Source: Brenneria alni | GTDB taxonomy: Bacteria; Pseudomonadota; Gammaproteobacteria; Enterobacterales; Enterobacteriaceae | Assembly: GCF_003666245.1 (NCBI RefSeq) | Contig: NZ_MJLZ01000010.1 | Location: forward strand, 29,681-93,680 | Length of the DNA stretch: 64,000 nucleotides | Direction: 5' to 3' | Shown: positions 39,600 to 51,174 of the stretch, piece by piece | How the letters are laid out: each line of letters begins with the position of its first letter | Position numbering within the stretch: position 1 is the stretch's first letter | Notes under the pieces: generated by a model | What the model was told of the DNA's origin: nothing | What the model saw: the letters and a program-made list of their open reading frames with translations, nothing else | Databases searched by the model: none | Translations under genes and position numbers: made by a program

Positions 39600-40331
39600 A
39601 TGGCAACCAATGCAAAACCCGTATATCAACGAATCCTGCTTAAGCTGAGTGGCGAGGCTTTGCAGGGAACTGAAGGTTTTGGTATCGATGCGAGCATTCT
39701 GGATCGCATGGCTCAGGAAGTGAAAGAACTGGTTGAGTTGGGTATCCAGGTCGGTGTGGTTATCGGCGGTGGCAACCTGTTTCGTGGCGCAGGTCTGGCT
39801 AAAGCCGGCATGAACCGTGTTGTGGGCGACCACATGGGGATGCTGGCGACCGTAATGAATGGTTTGGCGATGCGTGATGCGTTGCATCGTGCCTATGTAA
39901 ACGCACGCCTGATGTCGGCTATTCCGCTGAACGGCGTGTGTGATAATTACAGTTGGGCGGAAGCTATCAGCTTATTACGCAATAACCGCGTGGTGATTTT
40001 CTCTGCGGGTACGGGTAATCCTTTCTTTACGACCGACTCGGCGGCTTGCTTGCGTGGTATAGAAATCGAAGCCGATGTTGTTCTTAAAGCGACAAAAGTG
40101 GATGGTGTTTATTCTGCTGACCCGGTACAGGATCCCGCTGCGGTATTGTATGAAACACTGAACTATCAGGAAGTGTTGGAGCGCGAGTTAAAAGTGATGG
40201 ATTTAGCCGCTTTTACCCTGGCGCGTGACCACAACTTACCTATCCGTGTTTTCAACATGAACAAACCTGGCGCCCTGCGTCGCGTGGTCATGGGCGAGAA
40301 AGAAGGGACGTTGATCAGTAATAACGGATAG
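39600..40331 (+). CDS. pyrH: UMP kinase
   Basis: PyrH phosphorylates UMP to UDP in pyrimidine nucleotide synthesis. The 243-residue amino-acid-kinase-fold protein has [22 protein letters not shown], the [16 protein letters not shown]-binding loop and [13 protein letters not shown]. An AGGA-type ribosome site lies before the ATG. It sits in the rpsB-tsf-pyrH-frr order conserved across bacteria. Confidence 0.97.
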   Translation: MATNAKPVYQRILLKLSGEALQGTEGFGIDASILDRMAQEVKELVELGIQVGVVIGGGNLFRGAGLAKAGMNRVVGDHMGMLATVMNGLAMRDALHRAYVNARLMSAIPLNGVCDNYSWAEAISLLRNNRVVIFSAGTGNPFFTTDSAACLRGIEIEADVVLKATKVDGVYSADPVQDPAAVLYETLNYQEVLERELKVMDLAAFTLARDHNLPIRVFNMNKPGALRRVVMGEKEGTLISNNG

Positions 40332-40414
40332 CCCAAAAAATAGGGTAATATCCTGTTTTGGCGACAATCGATATTGCCATGTACCGCCAGCTAATGCTGG
40401 TATTAATTATTCAC

Positions 40415-40442
40415 CGGGTCATGCCATTGATGACATGACCCG
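40415..40442 (+). other. Hairpin between pyrH and frr
   Basis: CGGGTCATG and CATGACCCG form a perfect 9-bp stem with a 10-nt loop in the 141-bp gap. There is no T-run, so it is more likely a processing or stability hairpin than a terminator. Confidence 0.5.
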
Positions 40443-40472
40443 TCAGGCAACCAGTTTTCAAGGGTTCACAAC

Positions 40473-41030
40473 GTGATTAATGAAATCAGAAAAGATGCTG
40501 AAACACGCATGGAAAAGTGCGTAGAGGTTTTCAAAAACCAGATCAGCAAAATTCGTACTGGCCGCGCATCGCCCAGCATTCTTGACGGTATCCAGGTCGA
40601 CTACTATGGCAGCGCAACGCCGTTACGCCAGTTAGCTAACGTTGTAGTGGAAGATTCCCGCACGCTGGCGATTACGGTATTTGATCGTTCACTCGGCCCG
40701 GCGGTTGAAAAAGCCATCATGTCTTCCGATCTCGGTTTGAATCCTTCGTCTGCGGGTACGGTTATTCGTGTTCCTTTGCCTGCGCTAACGGAAGAACGCC
40801 GTAAAGATCTGATTAAGGTGGTGCGTGGCGAAGCAGAGCAGGGACGTGTATCCGTACGCAACGTGCGCCGTGACGCGAACGATAAGCTGAAAGCGCAATT
40901 GAAAGATAAAGCCATCAGCGAAGATGAAGAGCGCCGTGCTCAGGATGATGTACAGAAACTGACAGATATCTACATCAAAAAAGTGGATGCCGCACTGGCA
41001 GAGAAAGAAGCGGAACTGATGGATTTTTAA
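40473..41030 (+). CDS. frr: Ribosome recycling factor
   Basis: RRF splits post-termination ribosomes together with EF-G. The 185-residue protein has the family start [17 protein letters not shown], the [15 protein letters not shown] hinge and the two-domain tRNA-mimic layout with a long three-helix bundle. The start codon is GTG or ATG-like context after AAGGG; the coordinates give the usual 185 residues. The GTG at 40473 is therefore accepted. Confidence 0.97.
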   Translation: MINEIRKDAETRMEKCVEVFKNQISKIRTGRASPSILDGIQVDYYGSATPLRQLANVVVEDSRTLAITVFDRSLGPAVEKAIMSSDLGLNPSSAGTVIRVPLPALTEERRKDLIKVVRGEAEQGRVSVRNVRRDANDKLKAQLKDKAISEDEERRAQDDVQKLTDIYIKKVDAALAEKEAELMDF

Positions 41031-41205
41031 TCAACCCTGTTAAGATGGCGTCGCGGGAAAGTGAGGGTGCAGAAGGTATCCGCTTTGCTGATGGCGCCTT
41101 ATTTTTTGATGAATAGTTTTTGATGAATAGTATAGAGACTTCATGGCAATCGTCTCAGGCTAGTGTACCTTCCTATAATCAAATCCAGTTATTCAGAGCA
41201 ATTTA

Positions 41206-42402
41206 ATGAAGCAACTGACAATTCTTGGCTCTACTGGTTCTATCGGCGTCAGTTCGTTGGCGGTGATTAAGGCAAATCCAGATAAATTTGCAGTAAAGGC
41301 ATTATCGGCAGGACGGAATGTCGAGCGAATGCTGGAGCAGTGCTTAACTTTTCGACCGGCCTACGCATCAATGGCGGATGACGCTTCAGCCAAATTATTA
41401 CGTCAGCTGCTATCGCAATACGGATGCCAGACGGAAGTGTTATCCGGTGAGCAGGCGGCATGTGAGCTGGCCGCACTGGATGATGTTGATCAGGTTATGG
41501 CGGCAATCGTGGGTGCGGCGGGTTTGCTGCCGACACTGGCGGCTATCCGTGCAGGTAAGCAGGTTTTGCTGGCGAATAAAGAGTCGCTGGTAACCTGCGG
41601 AGGCTTGTTTATGGAGGCAGTCGCACAGAGCAACGCCCAGTTGTTACCTATCGATAGTGAGCATAATGCAATTTTTCAGAGTTTACCTGAGCAAATTCAG
41701 CGACAGTTAGGCTACTCTTCTTTAGAGCAGTATGGTGTTGAGCGTATTATTCTCACCGGATCAGGCGGGCCGTTTCGCGAAACGCCCATTGGCGCGTTGA
41801 CCGGTATGACGCCCGATCAGGCGTGTGCGCACCCTAACTGGTCGATGGGCCGTAAGATTTCAGTGGATTCCGCCACCATGATGAATAAAGGGCTGGAATA
41901 TATTGAGGCACGCTGGCTATTTAATGCATCAGTTGAGCAGATGGAAGTGATTATCCATCCTCAGTCTGTGATTCATTCTATGGTGCGCTATGTTGATGGC
42001 AGCGTGTTGGCTCAGTTGGGATCACCGGATATGCGTACGCCAATTGCTCACGCAATGGCTTACCCTAACCGGGTGGTATCGGGAGTAAAAGCATTGGATT
42101 TCTGCCAGTTGGGCGCTTTGACGTTTTCAGCGCCAGACTATGCACGATATCCCTGCTTGCAACTGGCCATTGATGCCTGTAATCACGGTCAGGCGGCGAC
42201 CACGGCTTTAAATGCTGCTAATGAAATTGCGGTCGCTGCATTTTTACAATCACGAGTTCGTTTCACAGACATCGCTGCTATTAATCAGCGCGTGGTTGAG
42301 CAACTTACATTGCCTGAGCCAGTAAGCGTAGATGAAGTTCTCTTTATCGATCTTTGGGCCAGGCAGGCTGCGACACAGACACTGATGCATTATAAGCTAT
42401 AG
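41206..42402 (+). CDS. dxr: 1-deoxy-D-xylulose 5-phosphate reductoisomerase
   Basis: Dxr (IspC) converts DXP to MEP with NADPH in isoprenoid synthesis. The 398-residue protein has the dinucleotide motif [10 protein letters not shown] (8-17), the [12 protein letters not shown] stretch, the metal-binding DSEHNAIFQ and the flexible catalytic loop [11 protein letters not shown]. It begins the isoprenoid/envelope block. Confidence 0.97.
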   Translation: MKQLTILGSTGSIGVSSLAVIKANPDKFAVKALSAGRNVERMLEQCLTFRPAYASMADDASAKLLRQLLSQYGCQTEVLSGEQAACELAALDDVDQVMAAIVGAAGLLPTLAAIRAGKQVLLANKESLVTCGGLFMEAVAQSNAQLLPIDSEHNAIFQSLPEQIQRQLGYSSLEQYGVERIILTGSGGPFRETPIGALTGMTPDQACAHPNWSMGRKISVDSATMMNKGLEYIEARWLFNASVEQMEVIIHPQSVIHSMVRYVDGSVLAQLGSPDMRTPIAHAMAYPNRVVSGVKALDFCQLGALTFSAPDYARYPCLQLAIDACNHGQAATTALNAANEIAVAAFLQSRVRFTDIAAINQRVVEQLTLPEPVSVDEVLFIDLWARQAATQTLMHYKL

Positions 42403-42429
42403 ATAAATAATGTATTTACATGGCACAAT

Positions 42430-42537
42430 TTGTTCGTGTGTGGTTGAGATGGTATAGTCTGCGCCGCTCAACAGCTGATTAAGCGACGTTTCTTGCGCCG
42501 GTGGTGAAGTCAAGCCGTGATCGTTCACGGCTTTTTT
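42430..42537 (+). ncRNA. Candidate small RNA or uppS leader between dxr and uppS
   Basis: A good promoter, TTGTTC (42430-42435), 17-bp spacer and TATAGT (42453-42458), is followed about 55 bp later by a strong terminator, AAGCCGTGA-TCGT-TCACGGCTT with TTTTTT (42512-42537). The implied transcript is about 70-75 nt, starting near 42465. It could be a stand-alone sRNA or an attenuated leader of uppS. No known sRNA family was recognised. Confidence 0.5.
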
Positions 42538-42604
42538 GCGCTGACAGAGTCTGATGTTATGGAAGGACTGTTGTATTTCTTGCTTGAGGAAATAAGTACG
42601 CGTT

Positions 42605-43366
42605 ATGCCGTCCGATAATCAAAAAAGTGCTAATAATCTGTCATTCGCTGGGCCGCTGCATGTCGCCATCATTATGGATGGAAATGGTCGCTGGGCTAAA
42701 AACCGGGGAAAGCTGCGGGTTTTTGGCCATCAGGCTGGGGTTAAATCTGTACGCCGGGCGGTAAGCTTTGCTGTCAGCCATAAACTCAATGCATTAACGC
42801 TTTATGCGTTCAGCAGTGAAAACTGGAACCGTCCCGCGCAGGAAGTCATGGCTTTGATGGAACTGTTTGTCCGGGCGCTGGACAGTGAAGTTAAAAGCCT
42901 GCACAAACACAATGTTCGCCTGCGCATCATCGGTGATATCAGCCGTTTTAGCCTGCGCTTACAAGAGCGTATCCGTCGTTCGGAAGAACTGACAAAAAAT
43001 AATCAGGGGCTGACGCTGAATATTGCTGCGAATTATGGTGGCCGTTGGGATATCATTCAGGGAGTACGGCGGCTTGCAGAGCAGGTACAGGAAGGAACAT
43101 TACGTCCTGATAGTATCGATGAGGATTCATTGTGCCAATATGTTTGCCTGAATGAACAGGCTCCGGTTGATTTGGTGATCCGCACCGGTGGCGAGCATCG
43201 GATAAGTAACTTCCTACTGTGGCAAATCGCTTATGCCGAGCTTTACTTTACCGATGTCCTTTGGCCTGATTTTGATGAACAAGTCTTTGAAGGTGCGCTG
43301 AATGCATTTGCACAACGCGAACGTCGCTTCGGGGGAACAACACCTACCGATGCGGATGCATCCTAG
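42605..43366 (+). CDS. uppS: Undecaprenyl diphosphate synthase
   Basis: UppS (IspU) makes the C55 lipid carrier for peptidoglycan and O-antigen by cis-condensation of isopentenyl units. The 253-residue protein has the catalytic IIMDGNGRWAK, GHQAGVKSVR and SSENWNRP, and the substrate motif DLVIRTGGEHRISNFLLWQ. GTGGCGAGC and DVLWPDFD follow as usual. Confidence 0.97.
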   Translation: MPSDNQKSANNLSFAGPLHVAIIMDGNGRWAKNRGKLRVFGHQAGVKSVRRAVSFAVSHKLNALTLYAFSSENWNRPAQEVMALMELFVRALDSEVKSLHKHNVRLRIIGDISRFSLRLQERIRRSEELTKNNQGLTLNIAANYGGRWDIIQGVRRLAEQVQEGTLRPDSIDEDSLCQYVCLNEQAPVDLVIRTGGEHRISNFLLWQIAYAELYFTDVLWPDFDEQVFEGALNAFAQRERRFGGTTPTDADAS

Positions 43367-43375
43367 GGGGAACCT

Positions 43376-44233
43376 TTGCTGAAGTATCGCCTGATTACTG
43401 CTTTAATTTTAATTCCGATTGTTATTGCAGCACTGTTTTTATTGCCCCCCGTGGGCTTTACGCTGGTGACTCTGGCTGTTTGTATGCTTGCCGCATGGGA
43501 ATGGGGGCAACTGGCCGGGTTTGCTTCCTATGGTCAACGGCTCTGGTTGGCGATTCTGTGTGGTTTTTTGCTGGCGCTCATGTTGTTGACGCTTCCGGCA
43601 TACCACTATTCGATACATGTCCCGCAAATTAGCGCAGCGCTTTGGGTCTCTCTTGTTTGGTGGATTATCGCCCTGTTTCTGGTTCTTTTCTATCCGGCTT
43701 CCGCAGCTTTATGGCGTCATTCACGTGTTCTGCGGCTGCTCTTCGGGGTAGTGACCATCGTGCCTTTTTTCTGGGGAATGGTCGCTCTTCGTCAGTATGA
43801 CTATGATGTGAATCCCTTTATCGGTGCCTGGTGGCTGTTATATGTCATGATACTGGTATGGGGCGCGGACAGTGGCGCCTATATGTTTGGCAAATTGTTT
43901 GGTAAGCGTAAACTGGCGCCAAAAGTTTCTCCGGGAAAAACCTGGGAAGGCCTTCTCGGCGGGTTGATAACCTCAGCGGTGATTTCCTTGCTGTTCAGCC
44001 GTTATGCGCCCCTGGTCATTGCGCCGTCAACCTTGCTGGTCTGTTCCATTGCTGCTGCTTTGGCCTCTGTGCTGGGGGATTTAACCGAAAGTATGTTCAA
44101 GCGCGAGGCGGGCATTAAAGACAGTAGCCATTTGATTCCGGGACATGGTGGCGTGCTGGACCGTATTGATAGCCTGACAGCTGCCGTACCGGTGTTTTCC
44201 TGCCTGATGCTGTTAATGTTTAAAGCCGTTTAG
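43376..44233 (+). CDS. cdsA: Phosphatidate cytidylyltransferase
   Basis: CdsA makes CDP-diacylglycerol, the precursor of all membrane phospholipids. The 285-residue protein has about eight transmembrane helices and the signature SMFKREAGIKDSSHLIPGHGG, then LDRIDSLTAAVP. The start is a TTG at 43376 after AGGGGG, giving MLKYRLITA; no ATG fits the family N-terminus. It follows uppS by nine bases. Confidence 0.95.
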   Translation: MLKYRLITALILIPIVIAALFLLPPVGFTLVTLAVCMLAAWEWGQLAGFASYGQRLWLAILCGFLLALMLLTLPAYHYSIHVPQISAALWVSLVWWIIALFLVLFYPASAALWRHSRVLRLLFGVVTIVPFFWGMVALRQYDYDVNPFIGAWWLLYVMILVWGADSGAYMFGKLFGKRKLAPKVSPGKTWEGLLGGLITSAVISLLFSRYAPLVIAPSTLLVCSIAAALASVLGDLTESMFKREAGIKDSSHLIPGHGGVLDRIDSLTAAVPVFSCLMLLMFKAV

Positions 44234-44255
44234 GATGAGACGTTAGAGACTATTT

Positions 44256-45611
44256 ATGATGAATTTCCTCTGGAGCCTGGCTGCATTTATCATCGCACTG
44301 GGTGTACTGATCACTGTGCATGAGTTTGGCCACTTCTGGGTAGCTCGTCGTTGCGGTGTTAAAGTAGAGCGTTTTTCCGTTGGTTTCGGTCGTGCATTAT
44401 GGCGTCGCCGTGACCGGCTAGGTACTGAATATGTTATCGCTCTGATTCCGCTTGGCGGTTATGTCAAAATGCTTGATGAGCGTGTCGATACGGTGGCGCC
44501 GGAATTTCGTCATCAATCTTTCAACCATAAAACGGTTTTGCAACGTGCGGCGATAGTCAGCGCGGGGCCTATCGCCAATTTCATTTTTGCCATTGTGGCG
44601 TATTGGCTGGTGTTTATTATCGGGGTGCCTGGTGTTCGTCCCGTTGTTGGTGAGATATTGCCCAATTCTATTGCTTCTCAGGCTGAAATATCTGCCGGGA
44701 TTGAACTAAAGTCGGTTGATGGTATCGAAACGCCTGACTGGGATACGGCGCGATTGGCATTAATTGGCAAAATTGGTGACAGTGAAGTCGTGATTGGTAT
44801 GGTGGCTTCAGGCTCCAGTCAGGTTGTGCAGAAAACGCTGGATTTGCGCAACTGGCAGTTTGAGCCAGATAAACAGGATCCTGCGACCTCACTGGGGATG
44901 GTTCCCAGAGGGCCGCAGGTTGAGGCTGTGCTCACTCAGGTACAACCAGGGTCAGCAGCAGAAAAAGCCGGTTTACAAGTCGGGGACAGGGTCGTTAAAG
45001 TCGGTGGGCAGGTTTTGACGCACTGGCGCTCTTTTGTTACCGCTGTTCGCGACAATCCCGGGCAAAATATTGCGTTGGATGTCGAGCGCGGCGGTATGAC
45101 ATTGCCTTTAACATTGACGCCTGATAGTAAGTCAGTGGGTAATAACAGGACGGAGGGGTTTGCTGGCGTATCGCCAAGTGTGACTCCGCTTCCTGAAGAA
45201 TTCAGAACGGTACGTCAGTATGGGCCGTTTAGCGCCATTTATCAGGCAACAGATAAAACCTGGCAACTGACGAAGTTGACTGTCAGTATGTTAGGAAAAC
45301 TGGTTACGGGTGATGTGAAGCTGAATAACTTGAGCGGTCCGATTTCGATTGCTCAGGGGGCAGGAATGTCAGCAGATTATGGATTGATTTATTATCTGAT
45401 GTTTTTGGCCTTAATCAGCGTCAATCTGGGAGTCATTAATCTGTTCCCGCTACCGGTGTTGGATGGTGGACACCTGCTCTTCCTTGCAGTTGAAAAACTG
45501 AAGGGCAGGCCGGTCTCCGAGCGTGTGCAGGACTTTAGTTATCGCATTGGTACTGTGTTGCTGATGTTGTTAATGGGACTCGCACTTTTCAATGATTTCT
45601 CCCGCCTTTAG
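44256..45611 (+). CDS. rseP: RseP, site-2 intramembrane zinc protease
   Basis: RseP cleaves the anti-sigma factor RseA in the membrane to release sigma E, and clears signal-peptide remnants. The 451-residue protein has the zinc motif HEFGH (22-26) in the first helix, two PDZ domains (about 125-310; [10 protein letters not shown] and [14 protein letters not shown]) and the second metal motif [11 protein letters not shown] near the C-terminus. A second ATG directly follows the first, so the start may be 44259. Confidence 0.96.
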   Translation: MMNFLWSLAAFIIALGVLITVHEFGHFWVARRCGVKVERFSVGFGRALWRRRDRLGTEYVIALIPLGGYVKMLDERVDTVAPEFRHQSFNHKTVLQRAAIVSAGPIANFIFAIVAYWLVFIIGVPGVRPVVGEILPNSIASQAEISAGIELKSVDGIETPDWDTARLALIGKIGDSEVVIGMVASGSSQVVQKTLDLRNWQFEPDKQDPATSLGMVPRGPQVEAVLTQVQPGSAAEKAGLQVGDRVVKVGGQVLTHWRSFVTAVRDNPGQNIALDVERGGMTLPLTLTPDSKSVGNNRTEGFAGVSPSVTPLPEEFRTVRQYGPFSAIYQATDKTWQLTKLTVSMLGKLVTGDVKLNNLSGPISIAQGAGMSADYGLIYYLMFLALISVNLGVINLFPLPVLDGGHLLFLAVEKLKGRPVSERVQDFSYRIGTVLLMLLMGLALFNDFSRL

Positions 45612-45646
45612 GTGTGAGATTAGGTTAGGAAAAACGCATAACAACG

Positions 45647-48076
45647 ATGGCGATGAAAAAGTTGCTCATAGCGTCGCTGCTGTTTAGCAGCGCCACCGTA
45701 TACGGTGCAGACGGGTTCGTAGTGAAGGATATTCATTTCGAGGGCCTGCAGCGGGTTGCCGTCGGAGCGGCATTACTCAGTATGCCAGTCCGTGTTGGTG
45801 ATACCGTCAGTGATGATGATATCGGTAATACCATCCGTGCTTTATTCGCTACCGGAAATTTTGAAGATGTCCGTGTCCTGCGCGACGGCGAAACGCTGAT
45901 TGTGCAGGTTAAGGAGCGTCCGACAATCGCCAGCGTTACTTTCTCAGGCAACAAGTCGGTAAAAGACGACATGCTGAAAGAGAACCTGGAAGCTTCCGGC
46001 GTGCGGGTTGGCGAAGCGCTTGACCGTACTGCGCTTTCCACTATCGAGAAAGGACTGGAAGATTTCTACTATAGTGTGGGCAAATACAGCGCGTCGGTGA
46101 AAGCCGTTGTCACGCCGTTGCCCCGCAATCGTGTTGACCTGAAGCTGGTGTTCACGGAAGGGGTGTCGGCCAAGATTCAGCAAATCAACATTGTCGGTAA
46201 TAAAGCCTTCAGCTCCGACGAACTGATTTCCCGTTTCCAACTGCGTGATGAAGTGCCGTGGTGGAACGTGGTCGGCGACCGCAAGTATCAGAAGCAGAAA
46301 CTTTCTGGTGACCTCGAAACGTTGCGTAGTTTTTATCTGGATCGCGGCTACGCACGATTCAATATTGATTCCACACAGGTTAGTTTAACGCCTGATAAAA
46401 AAGGCATCTACATTACGATTAACCTGACGGAAGGTGATCAATATACGCTTTCTGGCGTTTCCGTTATGGGTAATCTGGCGGGGCATTCTGCTGAAATTGA
46501 AGGGCTGACGAAAATTGAGCCGGGTGAACTGTATAACGGCGCCAAAGTTACCCGCATGGAAGAAGATATCAAAAAGTTATTAGGCCGTTATGGTTATGCC
46601 TATCCACGCGTGGCGACTCAGCCTGAAATTAATGATGCCGATAAGAGTGTGAAACTGAATATCAGCGTTGATGCCGGTAACCGATTTTATGTCCGTCGCG
46701 TCCGTTTCGAAGGCAATGACACATCCAAAGACTCAGTGCTGCGTCGTGAAATGCGTCAGATGGAAGGTGGCTGGTTAGGCAACGATTTAGTTGAACAGGG
46801 CAAAGAGCGTCTGAACCGGCTGGGATATTTTGAAAGTGTTGATGTCGAAACTCAACGCGTTCCCGGTACTGTCGACCAGGTTGATGTCACCTATAAAGTT
46901 AAAGAGCGTAACACCGGGACATTTAACTTCGGTGTGGGCTTTGGGACAGAAAGCGGCGTGAGCTTCCAGGCCGGTGTCCAGCAGGATAACTGGTTAGGAA
47001 CGGGTAACTCCGTTGGTATCAGCGGGACGAGAAATGATTATCAAACCTATGTCGAGCTGTCTCTGACCGACCCGTACTTCACGGTGGATGGCGTCAGTCT
47101 TGGCGGACGTATTTTCTACAACAAGTTTGAAGCGTATGACGCGGATCTGTCTGACTATACCAATACCAGTTACGGTATTGGCAGTACGTTAGGGTTCCCG
47201 ATCAACGAGAATAACTCGCTGCGTCTGGGGTTGGACTATGTCCATAATAATCTGTCGGATATGAAACCGCAGGTAGCGATGTGGCGTTATCTGGATTCAG
47301 TTAATGTGAACCCGGAAGTGGTCGGCGAAAACGATAAATCCAGCGCTGATTTCAGTGCAAATGACTTCTTCCTAACGACCGGATGGACATACAATAATCT
47401 GGACCGGGGCTACTTCCCGACCTCGGGTACCCGTGCTTCCGCCAACGTAAAAGTCACTATTCCTGGTTCCGACAACGAATACTACAAACTGACGTTTGAT
47501 TCAGCTACGTACTTCCCGTTGACTGAAAACCGTAACTGGGTGTTGATGGGGCGCGCCCGTGCGGGTTATGCAGACGGCCTGGGCGACAAGGAAGTGCCGT
47601 TCTACGATAACTTCTATGCGGGTGGTTCAAGCACGGTGCGTGGTTTCCAGTCGAATACCATCGGTCCTAAAGCGGCGTATTATATGTGTAATGGGGGGGA
47701 GTCCTCTTACAAAAATTGTCCGATAGATTCAAGTAATCTGGACGATGCCGTTGGTGGTAATGCGATGGCCGTGCTGAGTGCGGAACTGATTGTGCCGACG
47801 CCGTTTATCAGTGAAAAGTATGCCAATTCCGTGCGCACCTCTTTCTTTGTGGATGGCGGTACGGTTTGGGATACCAATTGGGAAAATACGGACGCCACAT
47901 TGGCCGCAGGCGTTCCTGATTACAGCAAGGCGGACAATTTCCGCATTTCAGGCGGGATCGCGTTGCAATGGATGTCTCCGCTTGGGCCATTGGTGTTCTC
48001 CTATGCCCAGCCGATTAAAAAATACGATGGAGATAAGTCGGAACAGTTCCAGTTTAATATTGGTAAAACCTGGTAA
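45647..48076 (+). CDS. bamA: BamA, outer-membrane protein assembly factor
   Basis: BamA inserts beta-barrel proteins into the outer membrane. The 809-residue protein has a signal peptide ([20 protein letters not shown]), five POTRA domains (about 24-420) and a 16-strand barrel. The conserved loop 6 motif [16 protein letters not shown] is present, with an extracellular Cys pair in the following loop (YMCNGG and KNCPID). The sequence ends in the aromatic FNIGKTW. Confidence 0.98.
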   Translation: MAMKKLLIASLLFSSATVYGADGFVVKDIHFEGLQRVAVGAALLSMPVRVGDTVSDDDIGNTIRALFATGNFEDVRVLRDGETLIVQVKERPTIASVTFSGNKSVKDDMLKENLEASGVRVGEALDRTALSTIEKGLEDFYYSVGKYSASVKAVVTPLPRNRVDLKLVFTEGVSAKIQQINIVGNKAFSSDELISRFQLRDEVPWWNVVGDRKYQKQKLSGDLETLRSFYLDRGYARFNIDSTQVSLTPDKKGIYITINLTEGDQYTLSGVSVMGNLAGHSAEIEGLTKIEPGELYNGAKVTRMEEDIKKLLGRYGYAYPRVATQPEINDADKSVKLNISVDAGNRFYVRRVRFEGNDTSKDSVLRREMRQMEGGWLGNDLVEQGKERLNRLGYFESVDVETQRVPGTVDQVDVTYKVKERNTGTFNFGVGFGTESGVSFQAGVQQDNWLGTGNSVGISGTRNDYQTYVELSLTDPYFTVDGVSLGGRIFYNKFEAYDADLSDYTNTSYGIGSTLGFPINENNSLRLGLDYVHNNLSDMKPQVAMWRYLDSVNVNPEVVGENDKSSADFSANDFFLTTGWTYNNLDRGYFPTSGTRASANVKVTIPGSDNEYYKLTFDSATYFPLTENRNWVLMGRARAGYADGLGDKEVPFYDNFYAGGSSTVRGFQSNTIGPKAAYYMCNGGESSYKNCPIDSSNLDDAVGGNAMAVLSAELIVPTPFISEKYANSVRTSFFVDGGTVWDTNWENTDATLAAGVPDYSKADNFRISGGIALQWMSPLGPLVFSYAQPIKKYDGDKSEQFQFNIGKTW

Positions 48077-48210
48077 TGTGACGTCAGCAGGTCGTATGCA
48101 AGGCAAGTCGCATGGCGGATATAACTTGGCGTGCTGAAACGCAGCTAATGTTATGACGCTATGCACATCAATGTGTTAAGACACAAACAGGTTAGGTTGA
48201 GGAGTTTATA

Positions 48211-48708
48211 GTGAAAAAGTGGTTGTGTGCCGCAGGGTTCGGTTTAGCATTGGCTGCTTCAGCCAGCGTTCAGGCTGCTGACAAGATTGCTGTTGTCAAC
48301 GTATCCAGTATTTTCCAACAGCTACCGCAGCGCGAAACGGTAGCCCGTCAACTGGAAAATGAATTCAAAGGCCGTGCTTCTGAATTGCAATCGATGGAAA
48401 AGGATTTGCAAACCAAAATGCAAAAGCTGCAGCGTGATGGCTCTACCATGAAAGCGAGCGATCGCAGCAAAATGGAAAAAGACGTCATGGCTCAACGTGA
48501 GCAGTTTTCAACTAAAGCGCAGGCATTTGATCAAGATAATCGCCGTCGTCAGATGGAAGAGCGTAATAAAATCCTGAGCCGTATTCAGGATGCAGTAAAA
48601 TCTGTTGCCAGCAAAGAAGGCTATGATGTGGTGATCGACGCTAATGCAGTGGCCTATTCTGCTAATGCCAAAGACATTACTGCTGATGTGCTGAAACAGG
48701 TTAAATAA
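48211..48708 (+). CDS. skp: Skp, periplasmic chaperone
   Basis: Skp (OmpH) holds unfolded outer-membrane proteins in the periplasm on their way to BamA. The 165-residue protein has a signal peptide ([21 protein letters not shown]), then a mostly helical body forming coiled-coil tentacles (about 45-135). The start is GTG after GAGGAG with a 6-nt spacing. It is followed by lpxD after three bases. Confidence 0.96.
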   Translation: MKKWLCAAGFGLALAASASVQAADKIAVVNVSSIFQQLPQRETVARQLENEFKGRASELQSMEKDLQTKMQKLQRDGSTMKASDRSKMEKDVMAQREQFSTKAQAFDQDNRRRQMEERNKILSRIQDAVKSVASKEGYDVVIDANAVAYSANAKDITADVLKQVK

Positions 48709-48711
48709 TTC

Positions 48712-49734
48712 ATGTATTCGATTCGACTGGATGTTTTAGCACAACAGTTGGATGCGCAATTACACGGTGATGGCAGTGTTGTCATCACCGGCGTTGCTTC
48801 TATGCATTCAGCAAAGTCCGGACAGATTACTTTTCTATCTGACAGCCGCTATCGTGAGCAATTGGCACAGACTCAGGCCTCTGCGATAGTGCTGACGCAA
48901 GCGGATTTGCCTTACTGTCAGGTTGCGGCGTTGGTGGTTAAAAATCCTTATCTTACCTATGCGCGTTTGGCGCAACTGATGGATACCACGCCAGCTCCCG
49001 CTACGGATATTGCACCCGGTGCGGTGATTGCGGCCGATGCTACGATTGGGGCGCAGGTTTCTGTCGGGGCGAATGCCGTTATTGAGTCCGGTGCGCAACT
49101 GGGTGATGGTGTGAGCATTGGCCCTGGCTGTTTTATTGGTAAAAATGCACGTATTGGCGCTGGCAGTCGGTTGTGGGCGAATGTCACGGTCTACCACAAC
49201 GTTGAAATCGGTGAACAATGCCTGATTCAATCGGGGGCGGTCATCGGCTCTGATGGCTTTGGTTATGCTAACGATCGGGGCAACTGGGTGAAGATCCCCC
49301 AGTTAGGTACGGTTAAAATTGGCGATCGGGTCGAAATTGGCGCCAGTACGACGATCGACCGTGGAGCATTAGATGATACGATCATTGGCAATGGCGTCAT
49401 CATTGATAACCAATGCCAGATTGCTCACAACGTTGTGATTGGCGACAATACAGCGGTCGCAGGCGGTGTCATTATGGCCGGAAGCCTGAAAATAGGCCGT
49501 TATTGCATGATCGGTGGGGCAAGTGTGATTAATGGTCACATGGAGATCTGCGATAAAGTCACGGTGACGGGAATGGGCATGGTAATGAGACCGATCACCG
49601 AACCTGGAGTATACTCTTCGGGCATTCCTTTGCAGCCCAATAAAGTTTGGCGTAAGACCGCCGCGTTGGTGATGAATATCGATGATATAAGCAAGCGGTT
49701 AAGAGCCGTTGAACGAAAAGTCGATAACAGGTAG
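48712..49734 (+). CDS. lpxD: UDP-3-O-acylglucosamine N-acyltransferase
   Basis: LpxD adds the second 3-hydroxyacyl chain in lipid A synthesis. The 340-residue protein has an N-terminal UDP-binding domain (about 1-100) and a left-handed beta-helix of hexapeptide repeats (about 105-285; the catalytic histidine is in [14 protein letters not shown]). A C-terminal helix follows (about 315-338). Confidence 0.97.
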   Translation: MYSIRLDVLAQQLDAQLHGDGSVVITGVASMHSAKSGQITFLSDSRYREQLAQTQASAIVLTQADLPYCQVAALVVKNPYLTYARLAQLMDTTPAPATDIAPGAVIAADATIGAQVSVGANAVIESGAQLGDGVSIGPGCFIGKNARIGAGSRLWANVTVYHNVEIGEQCLIQSGAVIGSDGFGYANDRGNWVKIPQLGTVKIGDRVEIGASTTIDRGALDDTIIGNGVIIDNQCQIAHNVVIGDNTAVAGGVIMAGSLKIGRYCMIGGASVINGHMEICDKVTVTGMGMVMRPITEPGVYSSGIPLQPNKVWRKTAALVMNIDDISKRLRAVERKVDNR

Positions 49735-49922
49735 TCACGGGCATTTTGTCTGATTGGCTGCAAACGCATAGTCTGGATGTAAATGAAAAGTCCGGGTGTA
49801 AGTGAATCGTGTTCATGCACCCGTGTACTAATCCTTATTTGCGGCCTGCCTGAAGATCCCCTTTTAGGATCTGAGCAGGCCGTGTTGTTGATGGCATCAG
49901 TTTTATGGACAGGAAGAGTATT
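49735..49922 (+). other. lpxD-fabZ gap with a large hairpin
   Basis: GGCCTGC (49843-49849) pairs with GCAGGCC (49875-49881), and inside it GATCC pairs with GGATC. The two-step hairpin stands about 40 bp before fabZ. There is no T-run. It might modulate read-through or mRNA decay within the lipid A operon. Confidence 0.5.
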
Positions 49923-50378
49923 TTGACTACTGACACTCATACTCTGCATATTGAAGAGATTTTAGAATTATTGCCGCACCGCTTCCCGTTTTTACTGGTT
50001 GATCGTGTACTGGATTTTGAAGAAGGTAAATTTTTACGAGCAGTGAAAAACGTCTCTTTCAATGAGCCTTTCTTTCAAGGGCATTTCCCAGGTAAACCCA
50101 TCTTCCCTGGCGTGCTGATTCTGGAAGCTATGGCCCAGGCAACCGGTATTCTGGCGTTTAAAAGCGCTGGCAGGCTTGAGCCAGGTGAACTTTATTATTT
50201 TGCGGCAATTGATGAGGCGCGCTTTAAGCGCCCTGTACAGCCAGGGGATCAAATGATCCTGGAGGTTGAATTCATTAAAGAGCGTCGCGGTGTTGCGCGC
50301 TTTAAAGGTGTCGCTAAAGTTGATGGCGAGGTCGCCTGTGAAGCGTCAATGATGTGTGCTCGTCGTCGGGAGGCCTGA
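49923..50378 (+). CDS. fabZ: 3-hydroxyacyl-ACP dehydratase FabZ
   Basis: FabZ dehydrates 3-hydroxyacyl-ACP in fatty-acid elongation and balances lipid A against phospholipid synthesis. I chose the TTG at 49923, which gives [11 protein letters not shown] and 151 residues, as in E. coli; an ATG at 49905 would add six residues. The hot-dog fold has [14 protein letters not shown], the catalytic histidine in [12 protein letters not shown] and the glutamate in LILEAMAQ. Confidence 0.95.
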   Translation: MTTDTHTLHIEEILELLPHRFPFLLVDRVLDFEEGKFLRAVKNVSFNEPFFQGHFPGKPIFPGVLILEAMAQATGILAFKSAGRLEPGELYYFAAIDEARFKRPVQPGDQMILEVEFIKERRGVARFKGVAKVDGEVACEASMMCARRREA

Positions 50379-50382
50379 TAAC

Positions 50383-51171
50383 GTGATTGATCAAACCGCC
50401 TTTATTCATCCCAGCTCCATCGTTGAAGATGGCGCTATCATTGGTGCCGGTGTGCATATCGGCCCATTCTGCTATATCGGTTCTCAGGTTGAGATCGGTG
50501 CAGGTACTGTTTTGAAATCGCATGTTGTGGTCAATGGTATAACCAAGATTGGCCGCGATAACGAAATCTATCAGTTCGCCTCGATTGGTGAAGTGAATCA
50601 GGATCTGAAATACGCAGGAGAGCCGACTCGTGTTGAAATCGGCGATCGTAACCGTCTACGTGAGAGTGTCACTATTCACCGTGGCACAGAACAAGGCGGT
50701 GGGTTGACTAAAGTAGGTAGCGATAATCTGCTGATGATCAATACGCATATCGCGCATGACTGTGTTATTGGCAACCGTTGTATCTTTGCCAATAATGCAA
50801 CGCTTGGCGGGCATGTATCCGTTGATGATTTTGCCATCATCGGCGGTATGACGGCGGTGCATCAATTCTGCATCATCGGTGCTCATGTTATGGTCGGCGG
50901 ATGCTCTGGTGTCGCGCAGGATGTTCCTCCTTACGTCATTGCGCAGGGAAATCATGCCACGCCGTTTGGCTTGAACATTGAAGGGTTGAAGCGCCGTGGT
51001 TTTGAGAAAGAAACCCAACATGCTATCCGCAATGCTTACAAGCTGATTTACCGTAGCGGTAGAACGCTTGATGAGGTAAAACCGGAAATTGAGGCGCTGG
51101 CGGTCAAACACCCGGCAGTACAGGCGTTTATCGATTTCTTTGCCCGTTCTACCCGCGGTATCATTCGTTAA
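50383..51171 (+). CDS. lpxA: UDP-N-acetylglucosamine acyltransferase
   Basis: LpxA performs the first step of lipid A synthesis. The 262-residue protein is a left-handed beta-helix, with the catalytic histidine in [13 protein letters not shown] and the general pattern of IGxx hexapeptides. The start is GTG at 50383 after GGGAGG, 4 bases after the fabZ stop; an ATG in the same frame inside fabZ is discarded. Confidence 0.96.
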   Translation: MIDQTAFIHPSSIVEDGAIIGAGVHIGPFCYIGSQVEIGAGTVLKSHVVVNGITKIGRDNEIYQFASIGEVNQDLKYAGEPTRVEIGDRNRLRESVTIHRGTEQGGGLTKVGSDNLLMINTHIAHDCVIGNRCIFANNATLGGHVSVDDFAIIGGMTAVHQFCIIGAHVMVGGCSGVAQDVPPYVIAQGNHATPFGLNIEGLKRRGFEKETQHAIRNAYKLIYRSGRTLDEVKPEIEALAVKHPAVQAFIDFFARSTRGIIR

Positions 51172-51174
51172 CCT

